A DNA stretch of 14,280 bases from NCBI GenBank assembly GCA_964510375.1, contig CAZEBR010000035.1:1-14280 (forward strand), written 5' to 3'. The stretch comes from CAYLJV01 sp964510375 (lineage in GTDB: Archaea; Hadarchaeota; Hadarchaeia; Hadarchaeales; JAGGTB01). The notes under the pieces are model-generated. The model saw nothing but the letters and a program-made list of their open reading frames with translations. It searched no databases and was not told where the DNA came from. Numbering within the stretch: the stretch's first letter is position 1; each line of letters begins with the position of its first letter. The translations under genes and the position numbers were made by a program. This document shows positions 6,869-14,243 of the stretch, piece by piece.

Positions 6869-6941
6869 GTGTTTTTCGTAGACTAAATGACAACATTTGA
6901 TTACTAATAGTCTACATGCGTTGTTGACCGAAAAGAAACAC
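6869..6941. repeat. nested inverted repeats between two zinc-protein genes
   Basis: GTAGACTA (6878-6885) and TAGTCTAC (6908-6915) are exact complements. Outside them, GTGTTTTTCG (6869-6878) matches the complement of CGAAAAGAAACAC (6929-6941) with a three-base indel. The element fills most of the spacer between the stop of the 79-residue gene (6946) and the ribosome binding site of the next gene. It may be a terminator, a processing stem, or an operator for the downstream gene. Confidence 0.4.
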
Positions 6942-6945
6942 CTTA

Positions 6946-7185
6946 TTATGTATGACTTTTGGGATGGTTAGCGATCTCTTCGATATCGGAGGATTTGATT
7001 AGTCCTTTTTCGAGGGCGCACCCTAGGCAATAAGCGATACTTTCGATGTTCCATATTGAGTTGCCCTCTCCGTCTTCTCCGACTACCTTTCTCCGGGTTT
7101 CTACCTCTACGTATTTTTCATTTGGTAGAATCATCTTGTGGCATTTTTTGCAGGTGGCTTCTGACCTGCTTTTTTTGATTTTCAT
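6946..7185 (-). CDS. 79-residue four-cysteine zinc-binding protein
   Basis: The 79-residue protein has C12-x2-C15 in the context ATCKKCHKMILPNEKYVEVE and C53-x2-C56 in AYCLGCALEKGL. This is a knuckle-strand-strand-knuckle-helix arrangement like PARP-type or treble-clef zinc folds, in which a CxxC helps protein or nucleic-acid binding. The first ten residues are strongly basic (MKIKKSRSEA). The central loop RRKVVGEDGEGNSIWN probably forms a beta hairpin. ATG 7185 has no clear ribosome binding site, and no upstream in-frame start looks better. It is first of the three codirectional small zinc genes. Function unknown. Confidence 0.75.
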   Translation of the reverse strand: MKIKKSRSEATCKKCHKMILPNEKYVEVETRRKVVGEDGEGNSIWNIESIAYCLGCALEKGLIKSSDIEEIANHPKSHT

Positions 7186-7492
7186 TTGCTTTGAATGGGT
7201 CGAGAAGCCGGTTTGAGATCAGAATCTTCCGAGTTTTAGAAGTACGGTCTTTTTACGAAAAGCCGAAAATCAAAATCTCTTTCTAGATTACCCCGCAAAA
7301 TTGATAATATCTTCGGCCGTCTGGAGATAGCTTACTCCCCGAAGGTTTCGCATGCCGAATTCTCGACTAAAACCCCACCCCTCCTTTTAATCATAGGTTT
7401 GTGATTATAATTATTTAAAGTATTTGATTCTTTGGACTGGTTCCATTATTTCGGTAGAATGCTTTTCTCAGTTTTGATGATTTCCACCACAC
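7186..7492. other. intergenic region between divergent small genes
   Basis: No credible coding frame was seen. It contains a small bulged stem, CGG-t-CTTTT (7245-7253) with AAAAGCCG (7258-7265), about 60 bases upstream of the 79-residue zinc gene, and an AT-rich tract (7388-7430). Promoters for the minus-strand zinc genes and the plus-strand DUF2061 gene must lie in this interval and the adjoining AT-rich repeat. Confidence 0.4.
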
Positions 7493-7526
7493 TTTTTAAT
7501 TAAGTATAATTATAATTAATTAAAAA
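7493..7526 (+). promoter_or_regulatory. AT-rich inverted repeat and TATA region of DUF2061 gene
   Basis: TTTTTAATTAA (7493-7503) and TTAATTAAAAA (7516-7526) are exact complements around GTATAATTATAA. The right arm lies about 35-45 bases before the TTG start at 7561, where an archaeal TATA box would give a short leader. The symmetry could also serve a regulator. Confidence 0.4.
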
Positions 7527-7560
7527 TAATTGAAGTTTGATAGGGAGAGTACGTTAATCC

Positions 7561-7758
7561 TTGGAACTCAAGAAAAAGTTCTTGAAAAGCATTAGTTGGA
7601 GAGTTCACGCCTCTGCGGCTACAGTAATAGTTTCATACCTTTTTACCGGGGAGTTGCGTATTGCGGGAGCTATCACGGCTACCCTTGTCGTGATAAAACT
7701 CCTTCTTTACATGTACCACGAGAAGCTTTGGGAGGATTTTCTGCCGGAATATTTTTAG
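7561..7758 (+). CDS. DUF2061 family small membrane protein
   Basis: This 65-residue protein matches the DUF2061 layout. A basic amphipathic start (ELKKKFLKSISWRVHAS) is followed by a first helix, ATVIVSYLFTG, a turn GELRIAGAI, a second helix of about 18 residues, and the closing YMYHEKLWEDF, where family members have a conserved HExxW-like end. The family is found across bacteria and archaea and has no defined activity; members probably sit in the cytoplasmic membrane with both ends inside. Translation begins at TTG 7561, with GGGAG (7543-7547) rather far upstream, and no better start exists. It converges on the serpin gene. Confidence 0.8.
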   Translation: MELKKKFLKSISWRVHASAATVIVSYLFTGELRIAGAITATLVVIKLLLYMYHEKLWEDFLPEYF

Positions 7759-7810
7759 GGGCTCTGAGGTTGCCGTCCCTGATATGGTTTTTTTCATTTC
7801 GCCCCCGATT

Positions 7811-9070
7811 CTAGGCTGGATTTTCTAGGCTACCCAAGAAGAGTATGCTGTTCGTGGACTTCTCCTGAATCAGAAACATAAACGGGTGGTCGGCCTCGAA
7901 GGTCTTTTCTTTTGGATCTATCGAGGTCTCCGTCATGCCCACGGCCGTGGCGGCCGCGGCCTCCGTTCCCTCCTCGTTGACCTTCACGTAGGCTTTGTGG
8001 GTTACGAAGTCTATGTAGAGGTCCTTGCTTCCCGTCATGCCGGAGAAGTCTGCCTTGCCTCCGATGAACGGGTTCTGCATCCCCATGTCCTTGAGGGTCT
8101 TCTTGAGGTTGTACTCGGTCTTAAGTTCGAACTTTGGAAATTTTACTCTCCTCAACTTTTCCTCTTTCATTCTTCCCATCAGGTTTTCAACCATTTCGTA
8201 GCTAATCTGGGATTCCAAATCTTCTAGACCAGTCTTGGATTTAGGGAGCAAAATTATCATCGACACGTCGCCTCCTTTGTAGGGCATTTCCATGGCTTTC
8301 AGTGACTCGGTCTCGGCGTAGTTGAATCTAACGTTGTCACCGCTCAAGTTCATCATTTCTACGTCTACTGTATTCTGTGGACCGATCCAGAAGTCTTCGA
8401 CCTCCGTTTTTTCCTTGTCAAACTCGGTGGCCCAACTGCCCTTGAAGTATATTGCGTTGGTCAGGATCAGGCGGATCATTGGGTTTATTGTGCCCTTTTT
8501 CAATAGCTCCTCTATTTTTCCTCTGGTCTTGTCCGAAACCCAATCGTTGATCACCTGCCGGGACTTTTCGGGTTCCTCGATGAAGTCGAGGTTGGTGATT
8601 TTCCCTCCGTAATAATTCTCGATGGCTCCAAGGTACTTATCCAGAAACGGATAGTTTTCTTGGCTCCAGAGGGCGTTCGCGGTTTCGAGTTCGTTGGCCA
8701 AATTTTCGTTCAAAAAGTTCTGTATCCTTGCAAAGGAGGGTCTTCGGACCAGATCGTTTTCCGGTAAGTGGAGGGTTCCGCTCATTTCTGTGGCCGTGTT
8801 CCCCCTCGCTCCCTCGTAAGTCATCGCGAGGGCCGTGTATATGCTCCAGGGCGAAAAGAATATGTTACCTTCTTCCTCCGACAGTTCGGAGTACAAGTCG
8901 AAGGAAAATTTATTGTTACCCTCGACCAGTTGGGAAATGCTCTGTGGGTCGGCGTCGGCGTCATTGAGTTTTGCTTCCGCTTTTTGAGATTCTCCGATGT
9001 AGTAATAGCCCCCGGCCAGTATAATGGCAGCGCATAGTACTGCTAATGGTATTTTTATAGATTTAATCAA
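7811..9070 (-). CDS. serpin protease inhibitor with N-terminal membrane anchor
   Basis: A 419-residue serpin. Residues 7-25 form a single hydrophobic stretch that would export the protein or anchor it outside the cell; no lipobox precedes its cysteine. The serpin fold follows from about residue 50: NIFFSPWSIYTALAMTYEGARG, a central ILTNAIYFKGSWATEF motif, and the C-terminal HPFMFLIQEKSTNSILFLGSLENP. The reactive-centre hinge EEGTEAAAATAV (366-377) is canonical: small residues that allow loop insertion, so it should be inhibitory by trapping the target protease. P1 is probably Thr382 before Ser383, though the loop is about three residues longer than in antitrypsin and the register is uncertain. 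The start is TTG 9070, with a TATA-like TTTAATTAAA about 25 bases upstream and no ribosome binding site. Likely target: secreted or neighbouring-cell serine or cysteine proteases. Confidence 0.93.
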   Translation of the reverse strand: MIKSIKIPLAVLCAAIILAGGYYYIGESQKAEAKLNDADADPQSISQLVEGNNKFSFDLYSELSEEEGNIFFSPWSIYTALAMTYEGARGNTATEMSGTLHLPENDLVRRPSFARIQNFLNENLANELETANALWSQENYPFLDKYLGAIENYYGGKITNLDFIEEPEKSRQVINDWVSDKTRGKIEELLKKGTINPMIRLILTNAIYFKGSWATEFDKEKTEVEDFWIGPQNTVDVEMMNLSGDNVRFNYAETESLKAMEMPYKGGDVSMIILLPKSKTGLEDLESQISYEMVENLMGRMKEEKLRRVKFPKFELKTEYNLKKTLKDMGMQNPFIGGKADFSGMTGSKDLYIDFVTHKAYVKVNEEGTEAAAATAVGMTETSIDPKEKTFEADHPFMFLIQEKSTNSILFLGSLENPA

Positions 9071-9090
9071 TTTAATCCAATATCTATACG

Positions 9091-9100
9091 TTTAATTAAA
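9091..9100 (-). promoter_or_regulatory. TATA-like box upstream of the serpin
   Basis: TTTAATTAAA is centred about 25 bases before the serpin TTG start, so the message may be leaderless or have a very short leader. There is no ribosome binding site in between. Inferred from spacing only. Confidence 0.35.
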
Positions 9101-9291
9101 TACTAAAATTTTGTTACGCCAATGAAACAAAGTTTTAAAGAAAATAAATCTTTTTTATGATTTCTATATTTTTTCTAGCTACGGAAGGTTTTCGAGAGTT
9201 TCTCGATTCGTCGGTGATTTACGTGAGTCCTTCAATTTGGCAGAATTTATAGGCATGATTTCTAACACTTTAAGTAACTGGATGACTGGTT

Positions 9292-10122
9292 ATGTTCACA
9301 CGTAGGATTGCCATAATCGGATGTGGTTCGATAGGGAGTATTCTCGCCAGATTCATCGAGGAGGGAAAGGCGGGTGATGTCGAGCTGGAAGTCCTTTACG
9401 ACTCGGACCCCGAAAGGGCTCGGAAGATTTCGGAGGATTTGACGGGTTCCGTTTCCGTTGCGGAAAGCGTGGAAGAGCTTTTGGAAGACGATAGTGTCGA
9501 TCTGGTCGTAGAATCCGCATCTCAGGGAGCCGTTGTCGAGTATTCTGAGGATATACTCAATTCCGGAAAGGATCTCATCGTCCTTAGCGTAGGAGCCTTT
9601 TCCGATGAGGAATTCTTGGAGAAGGTCAAAACGGACGCTACGGAATCAAAGAGCAGGGTCTATCTACCTTCAGGAGCCATTTTGGGGCTGGACGGGGTTC
9701 AGGCGGCGGAGTTAGCGGAGATTGAGGAAGCCGTGCTGACCACCAGAAAGCCACCGGAAACGTTGGCCAAGACGAAGTTCGCAAAGGAGAACGATGTGGA
9801 TTTTTCCTCGCTGGAAGAACCCGAGACCGTTTATCGGGGAACTGCCAGCGCCGCCGTCAAAAAATTTCCGGAAAGCATCAACGTTGCGGCCTCACTGAGT
9901 CTGGCGGGAGTAGGTTTTGACAGGACAGAAGTCAGAATTGTGGCAGATCCTTCCCTCGATCAGAATGTTCACGAAATCAGTATAAGAGGGGATGCGGGCG
10001 AATTTACCACCAAGGCCAGGAACTTTCCATGCCCCGACAATCCCAAGACTAGTTACCTCGCCGCGCTGTCAGCGGTCAGAACCCTTAAGAACATGACTAG
10101 TCCAGTCCTGATTGGTGTTTGA
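9292..10122 (+). CDS. nadX: L-aspartate dehydrogenase (NadX)
   Basis: NAD(P)-dependent oxidation of L-aspartate to iminoaspartate, the substrate of quinolinate synthase; it replaces the FAD enzyme NadB. The 276-residue protein has a Rossmann GCGSIG (10-15) followed by an acidic turn (LYDSDPERA), a mid-region VESASQGAV, and the family's PSGAILGLDG (126-135). The conserved NVHEISIRGDAGEF contains His227, which aligns with the catalytic histidine of archaeal aspartate dehydrogenases. The C-terminal NPKTSYLAALSAVRTL helix is also typical. ATG 9292 is the first start, with a TATA-like TTTATAGG (9246-9253) 40 bases upstream. It is first of the nadX-nadA-nadC set, 65 bases before nadA; the neighbours strongly support the role in NAD synthesis. 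Confidence 0.93.
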   Translation: MFTRRIAIIGCGSIGSILARFIEEGKAGDVELEVLYDSDPERARKISEDLTGSVSVAESVEELLEDDSVDLVVESASQGAVVEYSEDILNSGKDLIVLSVGAFSDEEFLEKVKTDATESKSRVYLPSGAILGLDGVQAAELAEIEEAVLTTRKPPETLAKTKFAKENDVDFSSLEEPETVYRGTASAAVKKFPESINVAASLSLAGVGFDRTEVRIVADPSLDQNVHEISIRGDAGEFTTKARNFPCPDNPKTSYLAALSAVRTLKNMTSPVLIGV

Positions 10123-10187
10123 TTGGATTAATCCTATTTATTTGGAATAAATTATTAGTGAGTTGAAGTAAGGATTGATGGTCAAAA

Positions 10188-11105
10188 ATGAGCGAGGAAA
10201 GCCTTTCGGAGAAAATTTCTAGCCTGAAGAAGGAGAAGAACGGAATTCTTCTGGCACATAACTACCAGATTACCGAAGTCCAGCTTGAGGCTGATTACTT
10301 GGGCGATTCTTTGGGTCTGGCTAGGAAGTCCTCCGAGGTCGACGCGGACATCGTCGTGTTCGCCGGAGTCAACTTCATGGCCGAAACCGCCTCGATGCTG
10401 AATCCGGATAAGAAGATACTGATTCCGGACAGCGGGTCCCATTGTCCCATGGCCGACATGCTTTCGGTCGACAAATTGAAGGAGGCCAAGAGGGAACATC
10501 CCGATGCGGCCGTGGTCCTTTACATCAATACACTCGCCGAAGCCAGGGCCGAGGCGGACGTTACTTGTACATCGTCCAATGCGGTGGAGATAGTGAACGC
10601 CTTGGACGAGAATAAGATACTCTTTGGCCCGGATCAAAACCTCGCCTGGCACGTTCGCCAAAACACCGAGAAGGAGATAATAACAATTCCCGAGGATGGG
10701 CACTGTCGTGTTCACAGGCTCTTCTCTCCCGAGGATGTCGAACTCCTCAAGGAAGAGCATCCGGGGGCTGAGGTCCTAGTTCATCCCGAGTCCGATCCGG
10801 GAGTTCAGGAGTTGGCGGATTATATCTGTAGTACCAGCCAGATGATTGACCGCGCCGAGAATTCTCCGTCGGACCAGTTCATTATAGGAACGGAAATCGG
10901 ACTGGTTGATAGGCTCAGACGTGATTTTCCCGAGAAGGAGTTTTATCCCTTGCTTGAAGGAGCAATCTGCGAAAACATGAAAAAGCATACGCTCCAGAAG
11001 GTGTACGAGTCGTTCAGGGACGAAAAGTTTGTCGTCGAAGTGCCGGAGGACGTATCGAAGAGGGCAAAAAAGGCTACCGAGAGGATGCTCGAGCTCTCGT
11101 CATAG
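10188..11105 (+). CDS. nadA: quinolinate synthase A (NadA)
   Basis: Condenses iminoaspartate with dihydroxyacetone phosphate to quinolinate, using an oxygen-sensitive [4Fe-4S] cluster. At 305 residues it is the short archaeal and Thermotoga-type form. The three cluster cysteines are visible with the expected spacing: Cys86 (GSHCPMADM), Cys173 (DGHCRVH) and Cys261 (AICENMKKH). Substrate motifs are AHNYQ (23-27), GDSLGLAR (39-46), YINT.AE (112-118), CTSSNA (127-132), FGPDQNL (146-152), HPE (199-201) and GTEIGLVDRL (234-243). ATG 10188 begins at the family's usual N-terminus, although no strong ribosome binding site precedes it. The cluster implies an anoxic or protected cytosol. nadC follows after ten bases. 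Confidence 0.96.
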   Translation: MSEESLSEKISSLKKEKNGILLAHNYQITEVQLEADYLGDSLGLARKSSEVDADIVVFAGVNFMAETASMLNPDKKILIPDSGSHCPMADMLSVDKLKEAKREHPDAAVVLYINTLAEARAEADVTCTSSNAVEIVNALDENKILFGPDQNLAWHVRQNTEKEIITIPEDGHCRVHRLFSPEDVELLKEEHPGAEVLVHPESDPGVQELADYICSTSQMIDRAENSPSDQFIIGTEIGLVDRLRRDFPEKEFYPLLEGAICENMKKHTLQKVYESFRDEKFVVEVPEDVSKRAKKATERMLELSS

Positions 11106-11115
11106 GTGGTTAAAT

Positions 11116-11964
11116 ATGGATTCCGAGGAACTAGAGGACATCAGGCAGATGATGGAGGAAGATCTCAAGTACGGTGACGTTACCAGCGAGTCCTTGGTGG
11201 ACGAAGATACCGAGGCCAGGGCGGAAGTCATCGCGGGGGAGTCCGGTTTCGTAGCCGGTATCCCTGAGATTTCACTGGTTTTTGATGAGTTGGACGTCAA
11301 CGTTGATCTCAAAGTTGAGGACGGTGACGAGATAGCGCCCGGAGAAGTTCTGCTAGAGGTCGAGGGAAGAGCGAGGGGGATACTTGCGGCCGAGAGGGTG
11401 GCTCTGAATCTATTGTCGAGGATGAGCGGGATAGCTACTGCCACGGAGGAGATGTTCGAAGAGGCCAGAAGGGCTAATGAGGACGTTCAAATAGCCGCCA
11501 CCAGAAAGACCGCGCCCCTGTTGCGTAGGTTCGATAAGAGGGCCGTCAAGGTCGTCGGCGGAGAGCCCCACCGGTATCACCTGGGGGATTTCGTGCTCAT
11601 AAAGGACAATCATCTGAAGTTCGTGGGATCCGTCTCGAAGGCGGTCGAGCTCGCAAAGGAAGCGGACCTCTCCGATACCGTGGAGGTGGAAGTGACCGAA
11701 AAGGACGAGGCCGTGGCAGCCGCCGAGGCCGGCGCAGACATCGTGATGCTGGATAATTTCGACTCGGATGAGGCCGCCGAGGCCGTCGATCTTCTGGAGG
11801 AAAAGGGATTGCGCGATCAAATAGAGCTCGAAGCTTCCGGCGGGATCGATCCGTCGAACGTAGAGGAGTACGCGGCTTCGGGGGTGGACGTCATATCCTC
11901 AAGCTACATGACCATGCAGGCTCCGGCACTCGATATAAAGCTCGAAGTTTCCGAAGAAATTTGA
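11116..11964 (+). CDS. nadC: nicotinate-nucleotide pyrophosphorylase, carboxylating (NadC)
   Basis: Transfers phosphoribose from PRPP to quinolinate with loss of CO2, giving nicotinate mononucleotide. The 282-residue protein has the N-terminal sandwich domain (EEDLKYGDVTSE, then GxxxG-type EVLLEVEG) and a C-terminal barrel with AERVALNLLSRMSGIAT (92-108), TRKT (129-132), HRYHLGDFVLIKDNH (152-166), EVEV (190-193), MLDN (211-214) and EASGGI (239-244), which include the PRPP- and quinolinate-binding residues. ATG 11116, with AGGTGG just upstream, is preferred to an earlier in-frame ATG at 11029 that lies inside nadA and would add 29 unrelated residues. It is ten bases from nadA and last in the operon. 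It ends 13 bases from the convergent DUF763 gene. Confidence 0.95.
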   Translation: MDSEELEDIRQMMEEDLKYGDVTSESLVDEDTEARAEVIAGESGFVAGIPEISLVFDELDVNVDLKVEDGDEIAPGEVLLEVEGRARGILAAERVALNLLSRMSGIATATEEMFEEARRANEDVQIAATRKTAPLLRRFDKRAVKVVGGEPHRYHLGDFVLIKDNHLKFVGSVSKAVELAKEADLSDTVEVEVTEKDEAVAAAEAGADIVMLDNFDSDEAAEAVDLLEEKGLRDQIELEASGGIDPSNVEEYAASGVDVISSSYMTMQAPALDIKLEVSEEI

Positions 11965-11977
11965 TTTTTTCAGCGTC

Positions 11978-13099
11978 CTAGCTCCCGTCCGGCGAGCGTT
12001 TTTCTAGCCGTTTGATCGCCTTTATTTTGTCCTTCTTCCCTATCTCGGATTCCTCGATTGCGGATTTGAGGGTCCTGTGTGCCCGGTCCATCGCGGACCT
12101 GTTTACCGGATACGGAACGCCGTCCTTTCCGCCGAAGGCGTAGGAAAATTTCGCGGGATCCTTCCAGCTTGCGGACTCCCCGTAGATTATTTCTGACACT
12201 AGTGCGAGCCCCCTCACGGTGGATGGGCCCATCCCCTCGATGGTCAGGAGTTCTTCGAAGTTCTCCGGCTGTAGTTCGTAGGCGTTCTCCACGGCCGACC
12301 AGTTTAGCCTCTTGGGCATGGAGAAGGATCTGGCGGGTTTCTTTTTTTCTTCGTGTCCGGGCGTCCACTCCAGAAGCGTCCTCTGCCCCTTCGGCGTGAT
12401 GGACTCGAAGTCCCTCTTTACGCTCGACGGGTTGTCCTTTACCAGGTCCGTGGATATGTTCCTGCACTCCTCGCTTGTTTTGGAGGTCATGTCCAGAACG
12501 CTTTCCTTTCTCTCCTCCGCCACTATCGCGTCATGGGGCTCTTCGATGAAGTTCTCCACGTTTTCGGACACCCAGTGGTACCTTCTCGCCAGGTCGTTCT
12601 CGGCGTCCATGCCCTGCTGTATCACCGTCCATTCCCCGTCCTCGGTGCCGAAGAAGGCGTGGTGGTACAGGGGGGCGCCGGCTTGGATCGCCGCGTTGTC
12701 GACCTTGGCGCTCGTCCGGCTGGCGTATTTCATGGTTTCGATTTCATTGGTAGAGAAACCGAATTTTTCTCCCCTCTCCTCGATTTCGTCGGGTGTCTTG
12801 AGGGAGGTTTTTCCCTTCCCTCCGGCGCAGAAAATCCCGGTCTCCTCCGGGTCTATCACGTCCTTCAGGACGCCGGTGGTCACGGTGGTAAGACCCGAAC
12901 TGTGGAAGTCATATCCCAGTACGCAACCGAGTGACTGAAACCAATAAGGGTCGGAAAGCCTTTTAAGAAACTCGCCCCTCCCGTACTCGTCGACGATGAT
13001 CCTGACTATCGGTTTGGCCAGCTTCTTCATTCGTCCGACTAGCCAAGAGGGCGCCTTGCCGCCGTGGAGTGGGAGCTCGCTACTTCCAGTTCTTTTCAA
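11978..13099 (-). CDS. DUF763 family protein
   Basis: A 373-residue member of DUF763, a conserved family of archaea and thermophiles without an assigned activity. The hallmark N-terminus RTGSSELPLHGGKAPSWL and LSDPYWFQSLGCVLGYDFHSSGLTTV are intact, as is FCAGGKGKTSLKTPDEI (90-106) with its glycine-rich, lysine-rich loop. Residues 284-306 (LLTIEGMGPSTVRGLALVSEIIY) resemble a helix-hairpin-helix, which would suggest DNA contact. The start is TTG 13099, preceded six bases upstream by GGAGG; the gene overlaps the end of the endonuclease gene by 20 bases, so translation may be coupled. The protein is complete, so the endonuclease is not an intein inside it. Role unknown; a nucleic-acid function is inferred only from the hairpin motif. 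Confidence 0.9.
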   Translation of the reverse strand: MKRTGSSELPLHGGKAPSWLVGRMKKLAKPIVRIIVDEYGRGEFLKRLSDPYWFQSLGCVLGYDFHSSGLTTVTTGVLKDVIDPEETGIFCAGGKGKTSLKTPDEIEERGEKFGFSTNEIETMKYASRTSAKVDNAAIQAGAPLYHHAFFGTEDGEWTVIQQGMDAENDLARRYHWVSENVENFIEEPHDAIVAEERKESVLDMTSKTSEECRNISTDLVKDNPSSVKRDFESITPKGQRTLLEWTPGHEEKKKPARSFSMPKRLNWSAVENAYELQPENFEELLTIEGMGPSTVRGLALVSEIIYGESASWKDPAKFSYAFGGKDGVPYPVNRSAMDRAHRTLKSAIEESEIGKKDKIKAIKRLEKRSPDGS

Positions 13100-14075
13100 T
13101 TTTTTCCTCCAGAGCCTTCAATTTTTGAGATTTTTCTATATGATTAGATGACACTTTTGAGGCAAATTTAAGAATTTCAGATTTTCCACGCAGTCTTATA
13201 TAATACCACTTTCCTTTTTCATTTTCCCGGACATTCGGCCCGTTGAAATAAATGTCTAACTCGGCGAAAAGTTCAATTAATCTTTTGAGTGTGTTCTGGC
13301 TGGATTGTATAATTTCCACAGCGGAGTCTCGATATGACGGGTTTACATAACCATCTGCATCGAAAAATCCAGCTAGGTAATAGCTTTTAATAGCGGGTGG
13401 CATTTCTTCTATAAAGTTCGGGACTTTTCCTACCTCAATTCCAAGAATACGAGTGAGGAACATATAAATTGGCTTAGAACCGATTTGGATTGCATATCCG
13501 TTTTCAGATCTCTGAAAAATTGGTGCTTCTGTGTTAAAAATTTCATTCAGAATTGGATTTAAAATAAGCTTAAGCTGTTTTTCGGATTTTTCACTTATTT
13601 TGAGGACATAGTTATGTTTTTGAGTTAGACTTCCATCACCGCAAATCCACCCGACGAGATAAGATAATTTTGGAGTAATTGATCTGGGTAGTTTTATTTT
13701 TTGACGAAGTGATTTTGTCCCGAATCTCAAATCGGATTCAAAAATTTTTTTCCATTTCTTTTTTACTTCACTATCACTTTTGTTGCAAGACTCCTGCCAA
13801 AAAATTAGCAATTTTTTAATCATCTGAATGGAGATGGATTTTCTTCCTTTCTTATAGTCGTATAAATTTGTATGTGATATCCCAAATCTTTCTGGGAAGA
13901 GTTTCCGAACGTTTAATCTTCTTTCTTTAGCTTCGACTATATCCGTCCAGATTCTATCAATCATATCTTCTGCGTTCTGGACGTAGATTCCATTCCAATT
14001 CCTGTTTTTCTTTCCGATTAGTTCATTAAGATAGTTTCTGACTGGAATTTTTGGCTTTTCAGGAATGTTATACAT
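13080..14075 (-). CDS. LAGLIDADG homing endonuclease, free-standing
   Basis: A 331-residue protein with two LAGLIDADG helices: LVGWICGDG (140-148, catalytic Asp147; Cys in place of the usual sixth-position Asp) and LAGFFDADG (234-242, catalytic Asp241). A monomeric enzyme making a double-strand break at a long site is expected. Residues 55-95 (FGISHTNLYDYKKGRKSISIQMIKKLL) look like a helix-turn-helix, common at the N-terminus of free-standing archaeal homing enzymes. No intein splicing residues or extein halves are seen at its ends. Its DNA is clearly more AT-rich than the flanking genes and it uses many AAA, AAT and ATT codons, a sign of recent acquisition. ATG 14075 has no ribosome binding site but a TATA-like ATATTTTTAAT just upstream. 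Its last codons contain the GGAGG used by the DUF763 gene. Confidence 0.9.
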   Translation of the reverse strand: MYNIPEKPKIPVRNYLNELIGKKNRNWNGIYVQNAEDMIDRIWTDIVEAKERRLNVRKLFPERFGISHTNLYDYKKGRKSISIQMIKKLLIFWQESCNKSDSEVKKKWKKIFESDLRFGTKSLRQKIKLPRSITPKLSYLVGWICGDGSLTQKHNYVLKISEKSEKQLKLILNPILNEIFNTEAPIFQRSENGYAIQIGSKPIYMFLTRILGIEVGKVPNFIEEMPPAIKSYYLAGFFDADGYVNPSYRDSAVEIIQSSQNTLKRLIELFAELDIYFNGPNVRENEKGKWYYIRLRGKSEILKFASKVSSNHIEKSQKLKALEEKIEKNWK

Positions 14076-14199
14076 GCCTTTTACCGATTAAAAATATTGA
14101 ATAGTATTTGAGTGATTTATCCCGAGGGAGAGGTAAAAGTATTTTTTTCATCGTTTCTCGGATGGTTTCCATAGATAAGTGATTTTTCTAAATGAGAGA

Positions 14200-14216
14200 G
14201 GGAAATAATTAAAGGA
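14200..14216 (+). promoter_or_regulatory. TATA-like element before the edge tRNA-like sequence
   Basis: GGAAATAATTAAAGG lies 30-40 bases upstream of the tRNA-like 5' end at 14244, the same spacing as the presumed TATA box of tRNA-Pro. Confidence 0.3.
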
Positions 14217-14243
14217 GTTCTTAGCAGAAAAGTATGTTTAGAA

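Noticed and set aside
10182..10760. Minus-strand open frame of about 190 codons opposite nadA
   Set aside because: nadA has all cluster cysteines and substrate motifs in the plus frame. The antisense product is unrecognisable.
11029..11115. Upstream ATG for nadC adding 29 residues
   Set aside because: The extension lies inside the nadA coding sequence, is very basic and unlike the family N-terminus, while ATG 11116 has AGGTGG just upstream and begins at the expected position.
12312..12938. Long plus-strand open frame opposite DUF763
   Set aside because: It lies wholly antisense to a well-supported conserved gene. Its product has a shuffled, Ser-rich composition with no family match, as is typical of a frame shadowing codon-biased DNA.
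13080..14075. Intein interpretation of the LAGLIDADG gene
   Set aside because: The neighbouring DUF763 protein is complete from its family N-terminus, the frames differ, and no splicing-type Cys/Ser start or His-Asn end is seen at the endonuclease boundaries.
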